Shown: positions 55,201-64,000 of the stretch, piece by piece
Layout of the letters: every line of letters starts with the position of its first letter
Numbering within the stretch: position 1 is the stretch's first letter
DNA from: Antedon mediterranea
Lineage: Eukaryota > Echinodermata > Crinoidea > Comatulida > Antedonidae
Direction: 5' to 3'
Assembly: GCF_964355755.1 (NCBI RefSeq)
Contig: NC_092672.1
Coordinates: 7,688,001-7,752,000, forward strand
Length of the DNA stretch: 64,000 nt
Notes under the pieces: generated by a model
Databases searched by the model: none
What the model was told of the DNA's origin: nothing
What the model saw: the letters and a program-made list of their open reading frames with translations, nothing else
Program-made: the position numbers and the translations under genes

Positions 55201-57416
55201 AGGAACACAGTTTACCAATTTGCACCAGTCATCGAAAATCATATAAATATTTATTTTAACAGCCCCTTACTATCGATACAATTGGCCTGATTTTGTTCAT
55301 TTTTTCTTTTCCATAAGAGCTTATGTCATGCTGTTTAATGACATTATGTATTTACTGCAAGTCCAGTAAATATGGAATATTGGTTTGACCTACCCAGGGG
55401 TAGTAGTACTAGGGGAAGTTGTCATAGGAGTAGCCTAGTTTTCCTATGAGTATGGGTAGTTGTTCTAGGAGGTAGTTGTTCTAGGAGGTAGTTGTTCTAG
55501 GGGGTAGTTGTCCTAGAGGGTAATTGTCCTAGGGGGTAGTTGTCTTAGAGGGTAGTTGTCCTAGGGGGTAGTTGTCCTAGAGGGTAGTTGTCCTAGGGGG
55601 TAGTTGTCCTAGGGGGTAGTTGTCCTTGGGGGTAATTGTCTTAAGAGGGTAGTTTTCCGGATGGTAGTTGTCCCAGCAGGGTAATTGTCCAGGTGGTAAT
55701 TGTCCGGGTGGTAGTTTTCCGGGTGGTAGTTGTCCTAGACCCGATTTACGAATTATATTTTTGGAGAACAAGAAATAAACAAAAATCAAGTAGCCGGATT
55801 CAAATTTTATTCGATGAATCAGATCAGCAATGCCGAAATAATAGATCATCAATAGAATGTGTGTTTGAGCAGTGCGTGCTGAAATAAATGGCCAGTGTGA
55901 ATCAATTATAGGTCGTTGTGATTTTAGCGCTGTTAGTTGAATCAGTGTTGTTTTCAGTGAATTTAACACTACTGACGTTAGTTTTTTACTCACTAGTTGA
56001 GATTAAATGGACAATATGTGAATCAGTATAATAATTGATGTTTTTAGAGCTGTTAAGTTGCTTAGAAGGGAATGAGTGTCCGGTATTTGGATCACTATAA
56101 TTGGTTGTTGTGTTTTACCTCTGCTGGTAAGTCGCGTACTTACTAGTGTAGGTTGAGTACTCAGCATTGATTACATCATTTGACCGTTTCCATACTTTGT
56201 GGAATACTTTGTCTCGTTTACTGCCTCTTTTAAGAAAGGTTGGCACCAGGGTTTGCATACGACTCCATCCATTAAAACCATATTCAAAGTCAGCGCAAAA
56301 GCCTTCTGTTTCTGTTTCTAAATTGAAAGAAGTTAACATGACTAAAATATAAACAAATTAGAATTTCAGAATTGTATTTTAAAAATAAACAGATTTTTCT
56401 TTTTCAGAATCAATATTTATTATCATCATTGTCATCGTTTTCGTTGTCATCACCATTATCATTATCATCTTTATTATTATCACACAATTGAGGTATGTTG
56501 AATTGAATTTGTGCTGTAAGTTTGCTTGAGCCATTTAATCTAATTATATTACACTGAGTTTACAATACACCTCATGTGATCATCATCATCATCATCATCA
56601 TCACCATAAATAATTTCTTTTATAGTAGTATTCGCTTTAGCCTTACCGTTGCCACTGTACGCTTCAATACCAGCAAAGAAACCTCTATGTTGCCCACTGC
56701 TATCGGTAGTAAACGTAAGGTCCAATGTGTTACTTACAGAAGACAAAGTGTCCGGTGGCGTGTACGAGTTGCTGTAGTCGGTATGACGATTATGATCAAT
56801 TACTATTAAAAGGTCATTTGATCGGAGAGAAAAATCGTAAAATTTGAGCAACAGCAAATGTCCTGGATATGTACGAAACTTGTAATCGTAGATCAGATCA
56901 TTAAAATATTTTCTTGGATAATTAGGTGATGATATATTCTTCGAATGGTTTGGACATATGAAGTACTCGTCGGACAATGCCGTTTGCCCTTTATTAAAGT
57001 ATAAAATAAAATGTTTTTATAAAACGAAACAAGCCAAAAACAAACCGTACAAAGATAAAACAATAATAGCGAAGGTGAGCATATTGTTCAAAGCAGTTTA
57101 CGATTAATTCAATTTAACCATAATATGTTATTTATGTCACCGTAATCATTACTTTTCTTGGTTTCATTGATGAGGACGAACCCATCGGCACGAAAAAAGT
57201 TTTAAAAAAACTACAGATTCGATTAAGAACACTTTCATCTATAACGTGGTTGTAACAATGCCAAAAACACTTGTATAAAACAATGTAGAATTAAAGTCCA
57301 TATATATTATGTTTAGATATATAACTGATCAAAACACTAGATATGTACTTACCATCAGAAAAGTAATTTAAGTTGATAACGAAGAACAGAAATGTTTTAA
57401 ACAAAACACTTTTCAT
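40170..57416 (-). CDS. Receptor tyrosine kinase with CUB-MAM-mucin ectodomain (whole gene span)
   Basis: The gene is assembled from exons whose phases agree: 57353-57416 signal peptide, 56647-56988 CUB, 56144-56317 and 51490-51810 MAM, a Thr-rich repeat exon ending near 43119, 42879-43040 TM, 42585-42776, 42278-42459, 41824-41913, 41244-41455, 40920-41057 and 40401-40539 kinase, 40170-40286 tail with stop. The product should be a type I plasma-membrane receptor that phosphorylates tyrosines on ligand binding. The kinase has the glycine loop GGGRFGKV, VAVK, HGDLAARN, DFG and SDVWSFGV. All junctions outside the mucin array join in frame; the mucin region is the uncertain part. I know no standard RTK family with CUB + MAM + mucin; ALK/LTK carry MAM domains but in a different context. 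No symbol can be assigned. The promoter is not identified. Confidence 0.85.
40401..40539 (-). CDS. RTK kinase exon 6: CW-x6-RPTF motif
   Basis: It encodes YSIMKRCWKKSPDKRPTF, the conserved end of the tyrosine kinase domain (CW-x6-R), followed by an amphipathic stretch ending NDYLPMESNAEM. The exon ends in phase 0. Confidence 0.9.
40920..41057 (-). CDS. RTK kinase exon 5: C-lobe WSFGVVLYEI
   Basis: This 138-nt exon starts WSFGVVLYEIFTYGKVPYP and ends NCPHQ, matching the alpha-F/alpha-G region of tyrosine kinases. It runs from phase 2 to phase 2, and both junctions make Val with the neighbouring exon. Confidence 0.9.
41244..41455 (-). CDS. RTK kinase exon 4: catalytic loop, DFG, activation loop
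   Basis: It encodes KIVHGDLAARNIL (catalytic loop with Gly in place of the usual HRD Arg), VADFGLG, activation-loop tyrosines in DVYERGYIKL, VPVKWYSLE and SSESDV. It ends in phase 2 with donor GTAAGT. The catalytic Asp and Asn are kept, so activity is plausible. Confidence 0.9.
41824..41913 (-). CDS. RTK kinase exon 3: short insert and alpha-E helix
   Basis: The 30-codon, phase 0-0 exon encodes a short acidic kinase insert followed by IGLVELYSLARQITSGM, the alpha-E helix. The insert is far shorter than in split-kinase families such as PDGFR. Confidence 0.85.
42278..42459 (-). CDS. RTK kinase exon 2: alpha-C helix and hinge
   Basis: It contains FKNEIDLMIQL (alpha-C glutamate), HKNVLGILKC and LLIITEYMKYGSLLHFL, a hinge with Thr at the gatekeeper position. 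This layout is typical of receptor tyrosine kinases. The exon ends in phase 0 with donor GTATGT. Confidence 0.9.
42585..42776 (-). CDS. RTK kinase exon 1: glycine loop and VAVK lysine
   Basis: The exon encodes the juxtamembrane region, then LIGGGRFGKVFSC (nucleotide-binding loop) and INVAVKTPL (ATP-anchoring lysine). It is 63 codons plus split codons, phase 1-1. No counterpart is seen in the decayed paralog. Confidence 0.9.
42879..43040 (-). CDS. RTK exon: juxtamembrane and transmembrane segment
   Basis: The 162-nt phase 1-1 exon encodes EPSTLQTS, then a hydrophobic helix (IAPVLLVGIIVPSVCLAVLI), then the basic stop-transfer RYRNKHR. This is a single-pass type I membrane anchor. The donor is GTAATT. 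Confidence 0.8.
43119..44916 (-). CDS. RTK mucin-like exon (3' part, boundaries approximate)
   Basis: About 600 codons stay open on the minus strand as repeats of TTSPATTDTT, with variants such as IANPATTDTT. A Thr/Pro/Ser repeat of this kind is expected to be densely O-glycosylated and to act as an extended stalk. The frame is closed upstream by TAG at 44917-44919, created by a 1-nt deletion in a repeat unit. Every unit contains ACTAG, so acceptors are plentiful and the true start cannot be chosen. The donor at 43118 (GTTCAT) is weak but gives the phase the TM exon needs. Confidence 0.5.
50763..50929 (-). CDS. Possible leader exon of the RTK mucin region
   Basis: A phase-1 acceptor (AAAAAAATCAG) opens DTNIVTAQIQSSQIITAV followed by TTNPSTTG-type Thr-rich sequence, then meets TAA at 50763-50765. 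It would join correctly to the MAM exon. Two further copies of this leader with their own acceptors lie at 50019 and 48628. Each meets a stop after about 50 codons, so an internal splice or decay must be assumed. Confidence 0.4.
51490..51810 (-). CDS. RTK exon 4: second part of MAM domain
   Basis: This phase 1-1 exon of 106 codons begins NYYIYVEANG and contains YIQSPDLP, ISIQF-like VSIQFNYYM, YVKITGITRYGFIAVDDIFV. This matches the distal half of a MAM domain (Y-Y-Y-E, SP, IAIDDI). The acceptor is TTTTTTTCAG and the donor GTATGT. Together with the preceding exon it gives about 163 residues, the usual MAM size. The 4.3-kb intron upstream holds a Helitron, a Penelope fragment and a fold-back element. 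Confidence 0.85.
51848..52110 (-). mobile_element. Penelope-like element, 5' fragment
   Basis: A hammerhead-like motif (52046-52081) is followed by a short frame ending FEKLNKKVAKADADINFLKN, which resembles the N-terminal part of Penelope-like proteins, then a stop. It lies just upstream of the second MAM exon. Confidence 0.5.
52046..52081 (-). ncRNA. Hammerhead-ribozyme-like motif
   Basis: CTGATGA, a six-base-pair hairpin (TGTTGT / ACAATA, loop ATA), CGAC, GAAACATGTC; flanking TCA and TGA can start stem I. The order matches the minimal hammerheads of Penelope-like elements, with extra bases after stem II. Confidence 0.45.
52856..54283 (-). mobile_element. Second copy of the same Helitron family, in an RTK intron
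   Basis: On the minus strand it begins TCTATATTATAAGTGAGAGA after A and ends with CCCGCCCTGGGGCGGG, ATAATTG, CTAG before T. Internal sequence parallels 33830-35191 with indels. Confidence 0.82.
54543..55738. mobile_element. Fold-back element with minisatellite arms
   Basis: The left arm (54543-54722) repeats CTAGGACAACTACC units of about 18-20 bp; the right arm (55437-55738) repeats GGTAGTTGTCCTAG, the reverse complement. About 700 bp of non-repetitive sequence lies between. No transposase is seen. Confidence 0.6.
56144..56317 (-). CDS. RTK exon 3: first part of MAM domain
   Basis: The exon opens with ETETEGFCADFEYGFNGW, the C-DFE-G--GW signature that starts MAM domains. It is 174 nt, phase 1-1, with donor GTAAGT. 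A shorter homologous exon lies in the decayed paralog at 18417-18536. Confidence 0.8.
56576..56606 (+). repeat. (CAT)n microsatellite
   Basis: Nine or so CAT/ATC units in the intron after the RTK CUB exon; it creates a false poly-Asp extension if the donor is ignored. Confidence 0.85.
56647..56988 (-). CDS. RTK exon 2: CUB domain
   Basis: This phase 1-1 exon encodes about 113 residues of a CUB domain. Visible hallmarks are SSPNYPRKY, HLLLLKFYDF, PPDTLSS, NTLDLTFTTD and RGFFAGIEAY. Only one Cys is seen (FICPNHS), so the usual two CUB disulfides are absent. The acceptor is TTTATTAAAG and the donor GTAAGG. CUB domains usually mediate extracellular protein binding. Confidence 0.8.
57353..57416 (-). 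CDS. RTK exon 1: signal peptide
   Basis: The ATG at 57416-57414 opens MKSVLFKTFLFFVINLNYF, a Lys followed by a hydrophobic stretch ending near Ser-Asp, typical of a signal peptide. The donor GTAAGTAC follows in phase 1. The exon is 64 nt, the same length and nearly the same sequence as the first exons at 37522-37585, 9430-9493 and the decayed 25071-25134. Confidence 0.8.
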
Positions 57417-57730
57417 AGTTATAACAGGGAAAAATAAAATTGTTATTTCAAGAAATTCATTAGGTCGACACACTGTGTATTCCATAGAAATCATAAAACT
57501 CCAATCCAACATTTTATATATAACTCACTTAATTATTCTCTGTTAATATTCTACTGATTTTTATTGTTTTATGAATTTTATTGTGCATTTAATGATAAAA
57601 ATATTACTCCTTTGTAAGATTTTATAGTACTTCTTAGTAAACATAATAAACCATTATTAGAGTTCGTCTCCATCGAGAGTAAGAGTAAACAGCATTCAAA
57701 TATGTTTCAATGATGTGGTCGATTTATTAT

Positions 57731-57985
57731 GTAATAAAAAATCTCATTTATAATTATTATACGCCTAGAAGTCATCGATGCACGAAACTAGACAAAAATG
57801 TAAGGGAAATCTATAACAACCTAAGGCAAATAGTACATCCGGTAAATTTTCCATTACCTGTGAAAATATGGAACGAAACACCAATGCAAGTCCGAGAAAT
57901 TAAATATAGGAAACATTTTAAAACCAAAGTCATAGAACTCCTGTTTGAGTCATAACATTTGGATAAATAAAGAAAGAAATTTCTC
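57731..57985 (+). mobile_element. LINE 3' end fragment
   Basis: The frame ends PLPVKIWNETPMQVREIKYR and a basic end, the common C-terminal pattern of LINE ORF2 (WN-LP--IR----FK). It is followed by a stop and an A-rich ATAAAGAAAG tail. Confidence 0.6.
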
Positions 57986-57989
57986 ACTA

Positions 57990-60014
57990 ACCGATGAAAT
58001 GAAAAAAAATAAATAACGCAACTGATATACTTCGCACGTACTATAGCCAGTGCATTGGAGGGTTATGACCACACCAACCTGCTGAAACATAGCCTTAGTA
58101 ATCAAACGGCGCAGATCCGTGTTTAATAGTGGGAGGGGGGACGTATAAAAATGAAATGCTTTTCGAGCGAAGCGACCAACCTTAGGCTGGCGGCCAGGGG
58201 ATCGCCAAGGGCCCCCGATTGGGGTCTTTGAGTAATGTATAGGTCGTTTCAATCGATTTCTGAGCACATAGAAATTCTGCCCAGAAGAATGCAATTATTT
58301 TGAGTTACGCACTTTTTAGGCACTGGTTCTGATGCGCCACTGGTTACATTCACGCAAAATATATTATCTTAGATACTGTATTTTGAAACTACATACGATA
58401 CGTCATGCGTGCCATAGAAGTCTTACTTTCTATTTCATTTCAACAGTTTAATGATTTTTGCTGTTGAAAAGTGAGGAGGACAATCCCCACTAAAAATATG
58501 TGGGGAAGGGGGGGGGGGGGCGGTGGACATGTCCACATTTCACATTAAACTGTAACAAAATTAGACTAAATGAGTGCACATGGACCACCATTATCGGGTA
58601 TGATTTACAAAAAACAAAAATCAATAAAAAGAAAACTTGGTACGCCCGCACATTACTGGATGCTTTAGGTAGAGGTAGGTCTAAAGAAAGGAGAAAAAAT
58701 TAATACTAAAATATACAAAAATAATAATATTGCCAAATATGCCTAAAAGAAGCAAACATACAAATTTAGGCCTACGTAAAAGCGAATGTGGGCTTGTTTC
58801 TACATTTATATATTTGATATTTACTAGCTGTTTGACATCGAAAAATTAACAATCTATTATGAATTCAGTGAAATTACTATTGTGTGGGTTGTATTTTCAA
58901 TAACCTAATAAAGATTTACACCAGGGATCTGATTTACAAAAAGCCAGATATACATGGAATTAGAGCGCCCTCTATAACATTAGCAGTACAGTATTTCCGT
59001 TCATTCTGGATTTTCCAATGGTTAAAATTAAACAAAGGTTAAGTTCACTTCCCTATTTACTATACAAAAGGTGTGGATAGCATATAGACGGCCTAGCTTA
59101 CTAAATCGATGTTTTCAGCTACGGTTAGTTATTTTTAACAAGAATTCAACATTCTGTATATAGGCCTTAAAGCAGACTTGAAAATGAGACTAACAATGCT
59201 GAAAGGTATGACATAACATTTTTATAACTTATTTTAACAAGTTAAATAAAAAGGAAATAGCACGGACCGGTAGGCCTCTCATGATAAAAACACTCGTCGT
59301 ATTTTGGAATATTTTACGCTCCCCACTTAACCTAATATAAATTAATTAATTAATTATGGACGGTAATGTTCTTGCTGATAAGTGTGTTTTAAAGCAAAAC
59401 ATGTCGGGACGGCGCGGTTCAATCGTTGTCATTCGTAGTATGGGGCATAAAGGAGTGGTACTGTACTGCACTTTCGCACCGAGCTTACCCAACGTAAAAA
59501 TAAAACATTCACCCGCTGCGCGGCGGTGATGGCGAGTGAACCATGAAATCATAAATATGTACAGTATTTGTATATGTCTATTATAGCGCCCCCATAATAG
59601 CCATTAATTTTCATTTGCAAAGCCAGTTTTCTATGTAGTTTTCTGGAGTTTCCATGGAGTAGGAACTCTGATCATCTCGGAATGAATCATGAAACAATCA
59701 GTAACATTGTCCTTATCAATGATGCCAACTACGTTTACCTAATTTTTCAATCTACTGATGTGTAGAAGATAATCAAGTGTCTTGCTTAACTGGCTCTTAA
59801 TTTGATTTTGTTTGTATTAGGTACAAAGTTTACTAGGGGAAAGACACACAACGTAATTAAGTAATTGACCAATCACAAGCGATAGTCCGAAGAATCCTTC
59901 CTTTTGATTAGTAAACATAATTGTGTCGCGTCCTGTATTTGCGTTAAGTTAAGCACATATTAATATGAATACCATAAACTCATATTATAGTTATTTTCCC
60001 CCTTTTTCTGACAG
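57990..60014. other. Intergenic stretch, no gene recognised
   Basis: It lies between the RTK start and the plus-strand gene, so it may hold both promoters. It includes a G run at 58507-58520 and a GC-richer block at 58125-58230. No open frame with recognisable similarity is seen. Confidence 0.5.
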
Positions 60015-60245
60015 ACATAATAGTTTGTAGTGTTTCAACATCCAAAACCAGCGAAGATGTGGTTACAATGGTTCAGCAAGTATGCCCAGCAGAAAAGGTC
60101 ACATTCAAACCATTAGAAAGAAAGATTCGTTTTGATTCTAAGAAAGTAGTATTTTGTCACTCCAGTATGGATGGCCGTCTAGCATTGACAGATGTTAATG
60201 ACTCCATCTATGATCAGGCTATTAAAAATGCCTGTTCAGACGTGG
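60015..60245 (+). CDS. Membrane-protein gene, internal exon A
   Basis: Acceptor TTTTTCTGACAG, 2+228+1 nt open, donor GTAAGA. It encodes VCSVSTSKTSEDVV, FKPLERKIRFDSKK and MDGRLALTDVNDSIYDQ. An alternative short 3' exon at 61502 (after TTTTTTTTACAG) would end it with DHRGLFYILQYK and a stop. Confidence 0.55.
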
Positions 60246-63200
60246 GTAAGATACGATAAACTTCGTACTCAAGCATTTAATTTAAGACATTGATTTTACA
60301 CAAATGTTCTTACCTGCTTTTTAAGACCACCAAGTAATCAACCATTACGAAGTAAACAATATATTGAATTTTAGCAAGTTCTATGCTGAAAGAAAATACA
60401 GTAGTATAATCAACCTTATCAGACGAATTGTTTGTGAATATATTATAATTTCCGCCATGTTTCATTTGATATTCTAACTAAAACACTCTACTAAGCTTGC
60501 TAAAAGTGCGAATTTATATTAAAAATGTAATACTCAATACTCAGGTCACATCAAAGGGCATACGTTTATGAATAAACCAAAGGCTACAGACATTTACACG
60601 TACGGCGTACGTGACGCTAGCTTTCATCATTTTAGCAGCACGTATAGTACCTCTATTTTAAGCTTCTTTCCCACCACACTCGATTCACCAGGGACAAAAA
60701 GTAGTGAGCCCTCTATCGGCAGCCAATCGTTTTTGCACACGAGACAGCGTGGACAATTACCCGGAAGCAATTTTGTTTTGAAAAGTAAATCTTAGGTTTT
60801 TGCAAACTGGCCAATTGGAACTTTTGGTTTTATTTACTAATGAATAATTCATGAAAACCTTTGACAAGGCATCTACGAACCACGTGATATTGTTTTTTAA
60901 TCGACGAACCCATTATATTTGTGTGAAACAAGGGTGAATTACACCGATGTTTTTTAAACAATTTTAGGCTATTCGAATGTTAAAATTTCGTCTAATTTGT
61001 TGAGGCTGTAATAAAACAACGCAATTTTTTGAGAAGGTGGGTTTTATAGTTTCTGAATATTTGATTTTTCAATAGTAGTTAATAAAAAAATCTCGTTGGG
61101 GTTATTTTTTATTTTTTTTTAATGGCTGCTTAAACATGTGCCTTCTTGGGTATTTCACTATTGAAAATGGAACACATGGTTGTAGCTAAAATCATTTTTT
61201 ACGCCATAAGATAAAAAATTTGGTTTTGTAAATTAATAAGGGCAACATATAATATATAGGAAAGCTGTTTTTAATCATAAAACTCTACAAAGCCTCTTTT
61301 TTATTTATAAATCAATATAGTCTAGGCCTAGTAGTACAGTAGGAGAGCCAGGCTTTAGCCTCCTATAGTGGGGTAGTGCGTGCATTATTGGCGCGTGTTC
61401 ATTGTCGGGCGCGCGTTGTTTATAGGCCTAAGAAAATAAGTAAAATATACAAATATAATTAAATAATGATTATTATTAATTGAATGTTATTTTTTTTTTA
61501 CAGACCACAGAGGATTGTTCTACATACTTCAATACAAATAGCATTAAATCAACAACAATTTCTTATGAGTCATATTAATTGCTCTGGCATATAATGTGAA
61601 AAAGCACTATTAATACTGTAATAATGGATATCTATAGATGTATTGCCAAAAAGACATTTTATTTTTTAAAAACTTTAACTTATCCTAATTTACTTATTTA
61701 AAGGTTCAAGTGGCGGTTGGTTGTTGTGCAGTAGTTTAATAAAGTTTAAATGTACATTTCAAATCGGCAAATAAATAATGGTAATAGGCCTACAGTACTA
61801 CAGTAAAGAAAATCTTTTCGAAGATTAGGCTTAGTACAAAAGATGTTAGCTAAGTTGATGTAGAAAACTTGTTGTCTGATTTTTAAGGTGAAATTTGTGA
61901 TAATATTAAAAGTTAAAATGTTAATTGGTGTGTATTTGTATTTCATTTATTGCTCCATTATTATAATAAAAAGCAGGGAACCATGAAATTTCATTTTAGC
62001 TCCGATAAAAAGTAAACATTTTCAGCATATACTGTACTTAAATAAATCATATGTTAGTGACAGGTGACATTAACAGATTTATTATGAGATTACTAGTAAG
62101 CCTACTAGTAGGTTTAGCTCTATTCATAAAAATAATGACATTATATACTGTACATTAATTAATTAGCCTAGCTAGGCCTAACTAATTTACTGATTTTTCA
62201 GTATTTTACCAAGTCAACCAACCGTTCAGGCATGCAGACAGTCCTCACTTCACACTAATCTTCATAATTTTAAGAAAAATGAAAGTTCAGCACTTTATTT
62301 TAAAATTTATAAGCCCATATTATAAGATTCTGCATCATCCACTTAACAAGAACTAAAATTGAGAGCCCAGTGATAGAGCGCATCTTCCGACGTTCTCGTC
62401 GCCTAAGGAAACGAGTATTCCAGCCCTGCCGCGTCTTCCTAGGCCTACGCGCACCGCACTTTCGCTCAAAATACACTATCTTCAACTCCTTATAGAATTT
62501 GTTTGAAAAATAACCCCAAGCTTATATTTGGAAATCTTTGAAAATGCATATAAGACTATATTATAGCGTTTTCAGAATTTCATTTAAAAATTGCAAATTA
62601 ATGTTAGCTATTTTAACAGATTAGTTAGTTTTCACTTTTTTGTTTTCGCCGTATGACTCGCTTTGTTTACGTTTACATTTGGCTTAGACGTTTATCTTAG
62701 AATTCGAATCAATTAATCCATAATCAACTAAAATTGCTATTGTTGTGGTTTTTGTTTAATATAAATGTTCTTAATAAACAGAAATAAATCAAACAACAAT
62801 ATAATTTAATATAAATCCGTTAAAAGGGAAATTTAGACAGCCTATAAAACACGGAAGTCAGAACTCGCGTCGCTCGAAATGCTCGGGAACTTTCTATTTA
62901 TAGCCAATCGAAAAAGGCTCCGGCTAACTTAAACAATGAAAACGGCTCTCGGAACACTTAATGTCCCATTTTCGCTGTTTGACGTGGATGTGCCACTAGG
63001 ACGTAACGCAAGGTCGTAAACGCAACGCAAGTAAGTTGACCAATGACAACCGACAGTTTGCATTATCCATCACTTGAGATTGGTCAAATCACTTAGGTGG
63101 CGTTACGTCCTTGTGTTGCGTCTCTAGTGGGAACCAAGCATTAGATGGAACAATCCATGACTACCGTTTGTTTTTGTCCTTTGACGCCATTTCTTGAAAG

Positions 63201-64000
63201 GCAGCCATCGTCATAATGACATGTTATAAAATATAATCGATTGTGAATAAGTAGACCATATTATCTGTTTCTATCATAAATGTGTCTTTTTATTCTAAGG
63301 TAAAGAAAACGTGGCGTTTATCGTCACAAAAGTCCCCACAGCTGACGTCAGGGTTAGAACACAGATGATAAAGGACACACAGCCTACACTTATCTCTAAC
63401 ATTGGACTGTTGCTATTGGTGGATAGCGTTACGTCTGTTGAAGAGATAGGCAAGCACAGTGTTGATGAACTTCAAGACTTCTTAGCAAGACACGTTGATG
63501 TCGATAGAAGACCTGATGCGGATGTTGAAACATTGTTTCAATATTTGAATGGAATAGGCATAGGTATAGTCGCGCTGTTGCTGGTACTGCTGTTGGGCAT
63601 AAGAGGTTATTATAATATGAACAATAATAATGTCTCCCTTCTTCAAAATCAGGCAATAGAGTTGTATGAGAAGTCGAATAGTAAGCTTAACGCATCTATG
63701 GAATATTTAACGAGGAATATGAGTGATATTGGCAAACAGCTGAATTCATGTGATCAAACAGTCAACGAGCAAAATGAAAAAATAAATATGATTCAATCAC
63801 AGGTAACAGATGTATACGGAATAGTAAATGAAAGTATACGGGAACAAAAAGAAACTAACATCCGGTTGGAAAACAATATTATAAATAACTCGAAAACAAT
63901 GGAAAACAACTTACGCACTCAAGTAGCTAGTGATTCTAAGATTCTAAATTCAACTTTAAAAATGATCTTAACAACGGTGGAATCCGGCATTGGGAAGGTA
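60015..64000 (+). CDS. Unrecognised single-pass membrane protein with coiled coil (partial)
   Basis: Two exons are supported: 60015-60245 and 63300 to the window edge. They join in phase 1 (GACGTGG|GTAAGA and TTCTAAG|GTAAAG). The first gives about 76 residues with four Cys (VQQVCPAEKV, VVFCHSSMDG, KNACSDVG). The second gives an extracellular-looking segment, a hydrophobic helix GIGIGIVALLLVLLLGI, then about 130 polar residues rich in Asn, Gln, Glu and Leu that look like a coiled coil. No family is recognised. The 5' end is missing; a tiny phase-1 exon MRLTMLK at 59191-59212 is one speculative start. Confidence 0.55.
60246..63299. other. Long intron of the plus-strand gene
   Basis: AT-rich, with a possible alternative terminal exon at 61502-61540 and a MITE at 62989-63136. 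Nothing else is recognised. Confidence 0.4.
62989..63136. mobile_element. Probable MITE in the intron of the plus-strand gene
   Basis: Imperfect inverted ends (GTGCCACTAGGACGTAACGC and GGTTCCCACTAGAGACGCAA) with inner TTGACCAAT blocks facing each other. No coding potential. Confidence 0.4.
63300..64000 (+). CDS. Membrane-protein gene, exon B (TM and coiled coil), runs off the window
   Basis: 233 codons stay open to the last base. Residues include GKENVAFIVTKVPTADV, SVDELQDFLARHVDVDRR, the TM helix, then LLQNQAIELYEKSNSKLN and repeated polar heptad-like stretches. The last bases AAGGTA could be a donor. Confidence 0.6.

Noticed and set aside
57950-58294. 114-codon minus-strand frame upstream of the RTK
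   Set aside because: No motif recognised and its 3' end overlaps the LINE tail region; likely chance or repeat sequence.
58500-58703. Plus-strand frame beginning in a G run
   Set aside because: Low-complexity start and no recognisable similarity.

Overview
The window looks like nuclear DNA of an invertebrate animal. It is AT-rich, its genes are split into short exons with GT-AG introns, its domains are metazoan (CUB, MAM, adhesion-GPCR 7TM, receptor tyrosine kinase), and it is full of transposon remnants and minisatellites. The many TAGGCCTA-type palindromes and the receptor repertoire would fit an echinoderm or another invertebrate deuterostome, but that is a guess. All exon calls come from reading splice sites, phase continuity and family motifs by eye; nothing was searched or aligned by computer.

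The main content is a minus-strand tandem cluster of alternating cell-surface receptors. Reading from right to left: (1) a receptor tyrosine kinase gene, 57416-40170 (signal peptide, CUB, MAM, Thr-rich mucin-like array, TM, tyrosine kinase); (2) an adhesion-type GPCR gene, 37585-26875 (signal peptide, CUB, mucin exon, short stalk, GAIN/GPS-like segment, 7TM, tail); (3) a degenerate receptor kinase, 25134-12009 (lost start codon, stop in CUB, transposon inside the CUB exon, N-lobe exons missing); (4) a second adhesion GPCR, 9493 to beyond position 1, carrying two CUB exons. The left ~14 kb (1-14040) is a paralogous copy of 28962-41460, so a two-gene unit has been duplicated. The two receptor classes share a nearly identical signal-peptide exon, the same phase-1 CUB exon and the same kind of Thr-rich exon. 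The ectodomain start therefore appears to have been shared between a 7TM and a kinase output module.

The RTK mucin region (43.1-50.9 kb) is a 30-bp tandem array with higher-order copies offset by 1906 bp and 1391 bp. Between and inside the genes lie a complete PIF/Harbinger element (19161-23761, TTA target duplication), two non-autonomous Helitrons (33830-35191 and 52856-54283; the first has an empty site in the paralog), Penelope-like fragments with hammerhead-like motifs, LINE fragments, MITEs, a fold-back element made of two inverted minisatellites (54.5-55.7 kb), and several other minisatellites.

The right end (60015-64000, plus strand) holds at least two exons of an unrecognised single-pass membrane protein with a long probable coiled coil; it runs off the window.
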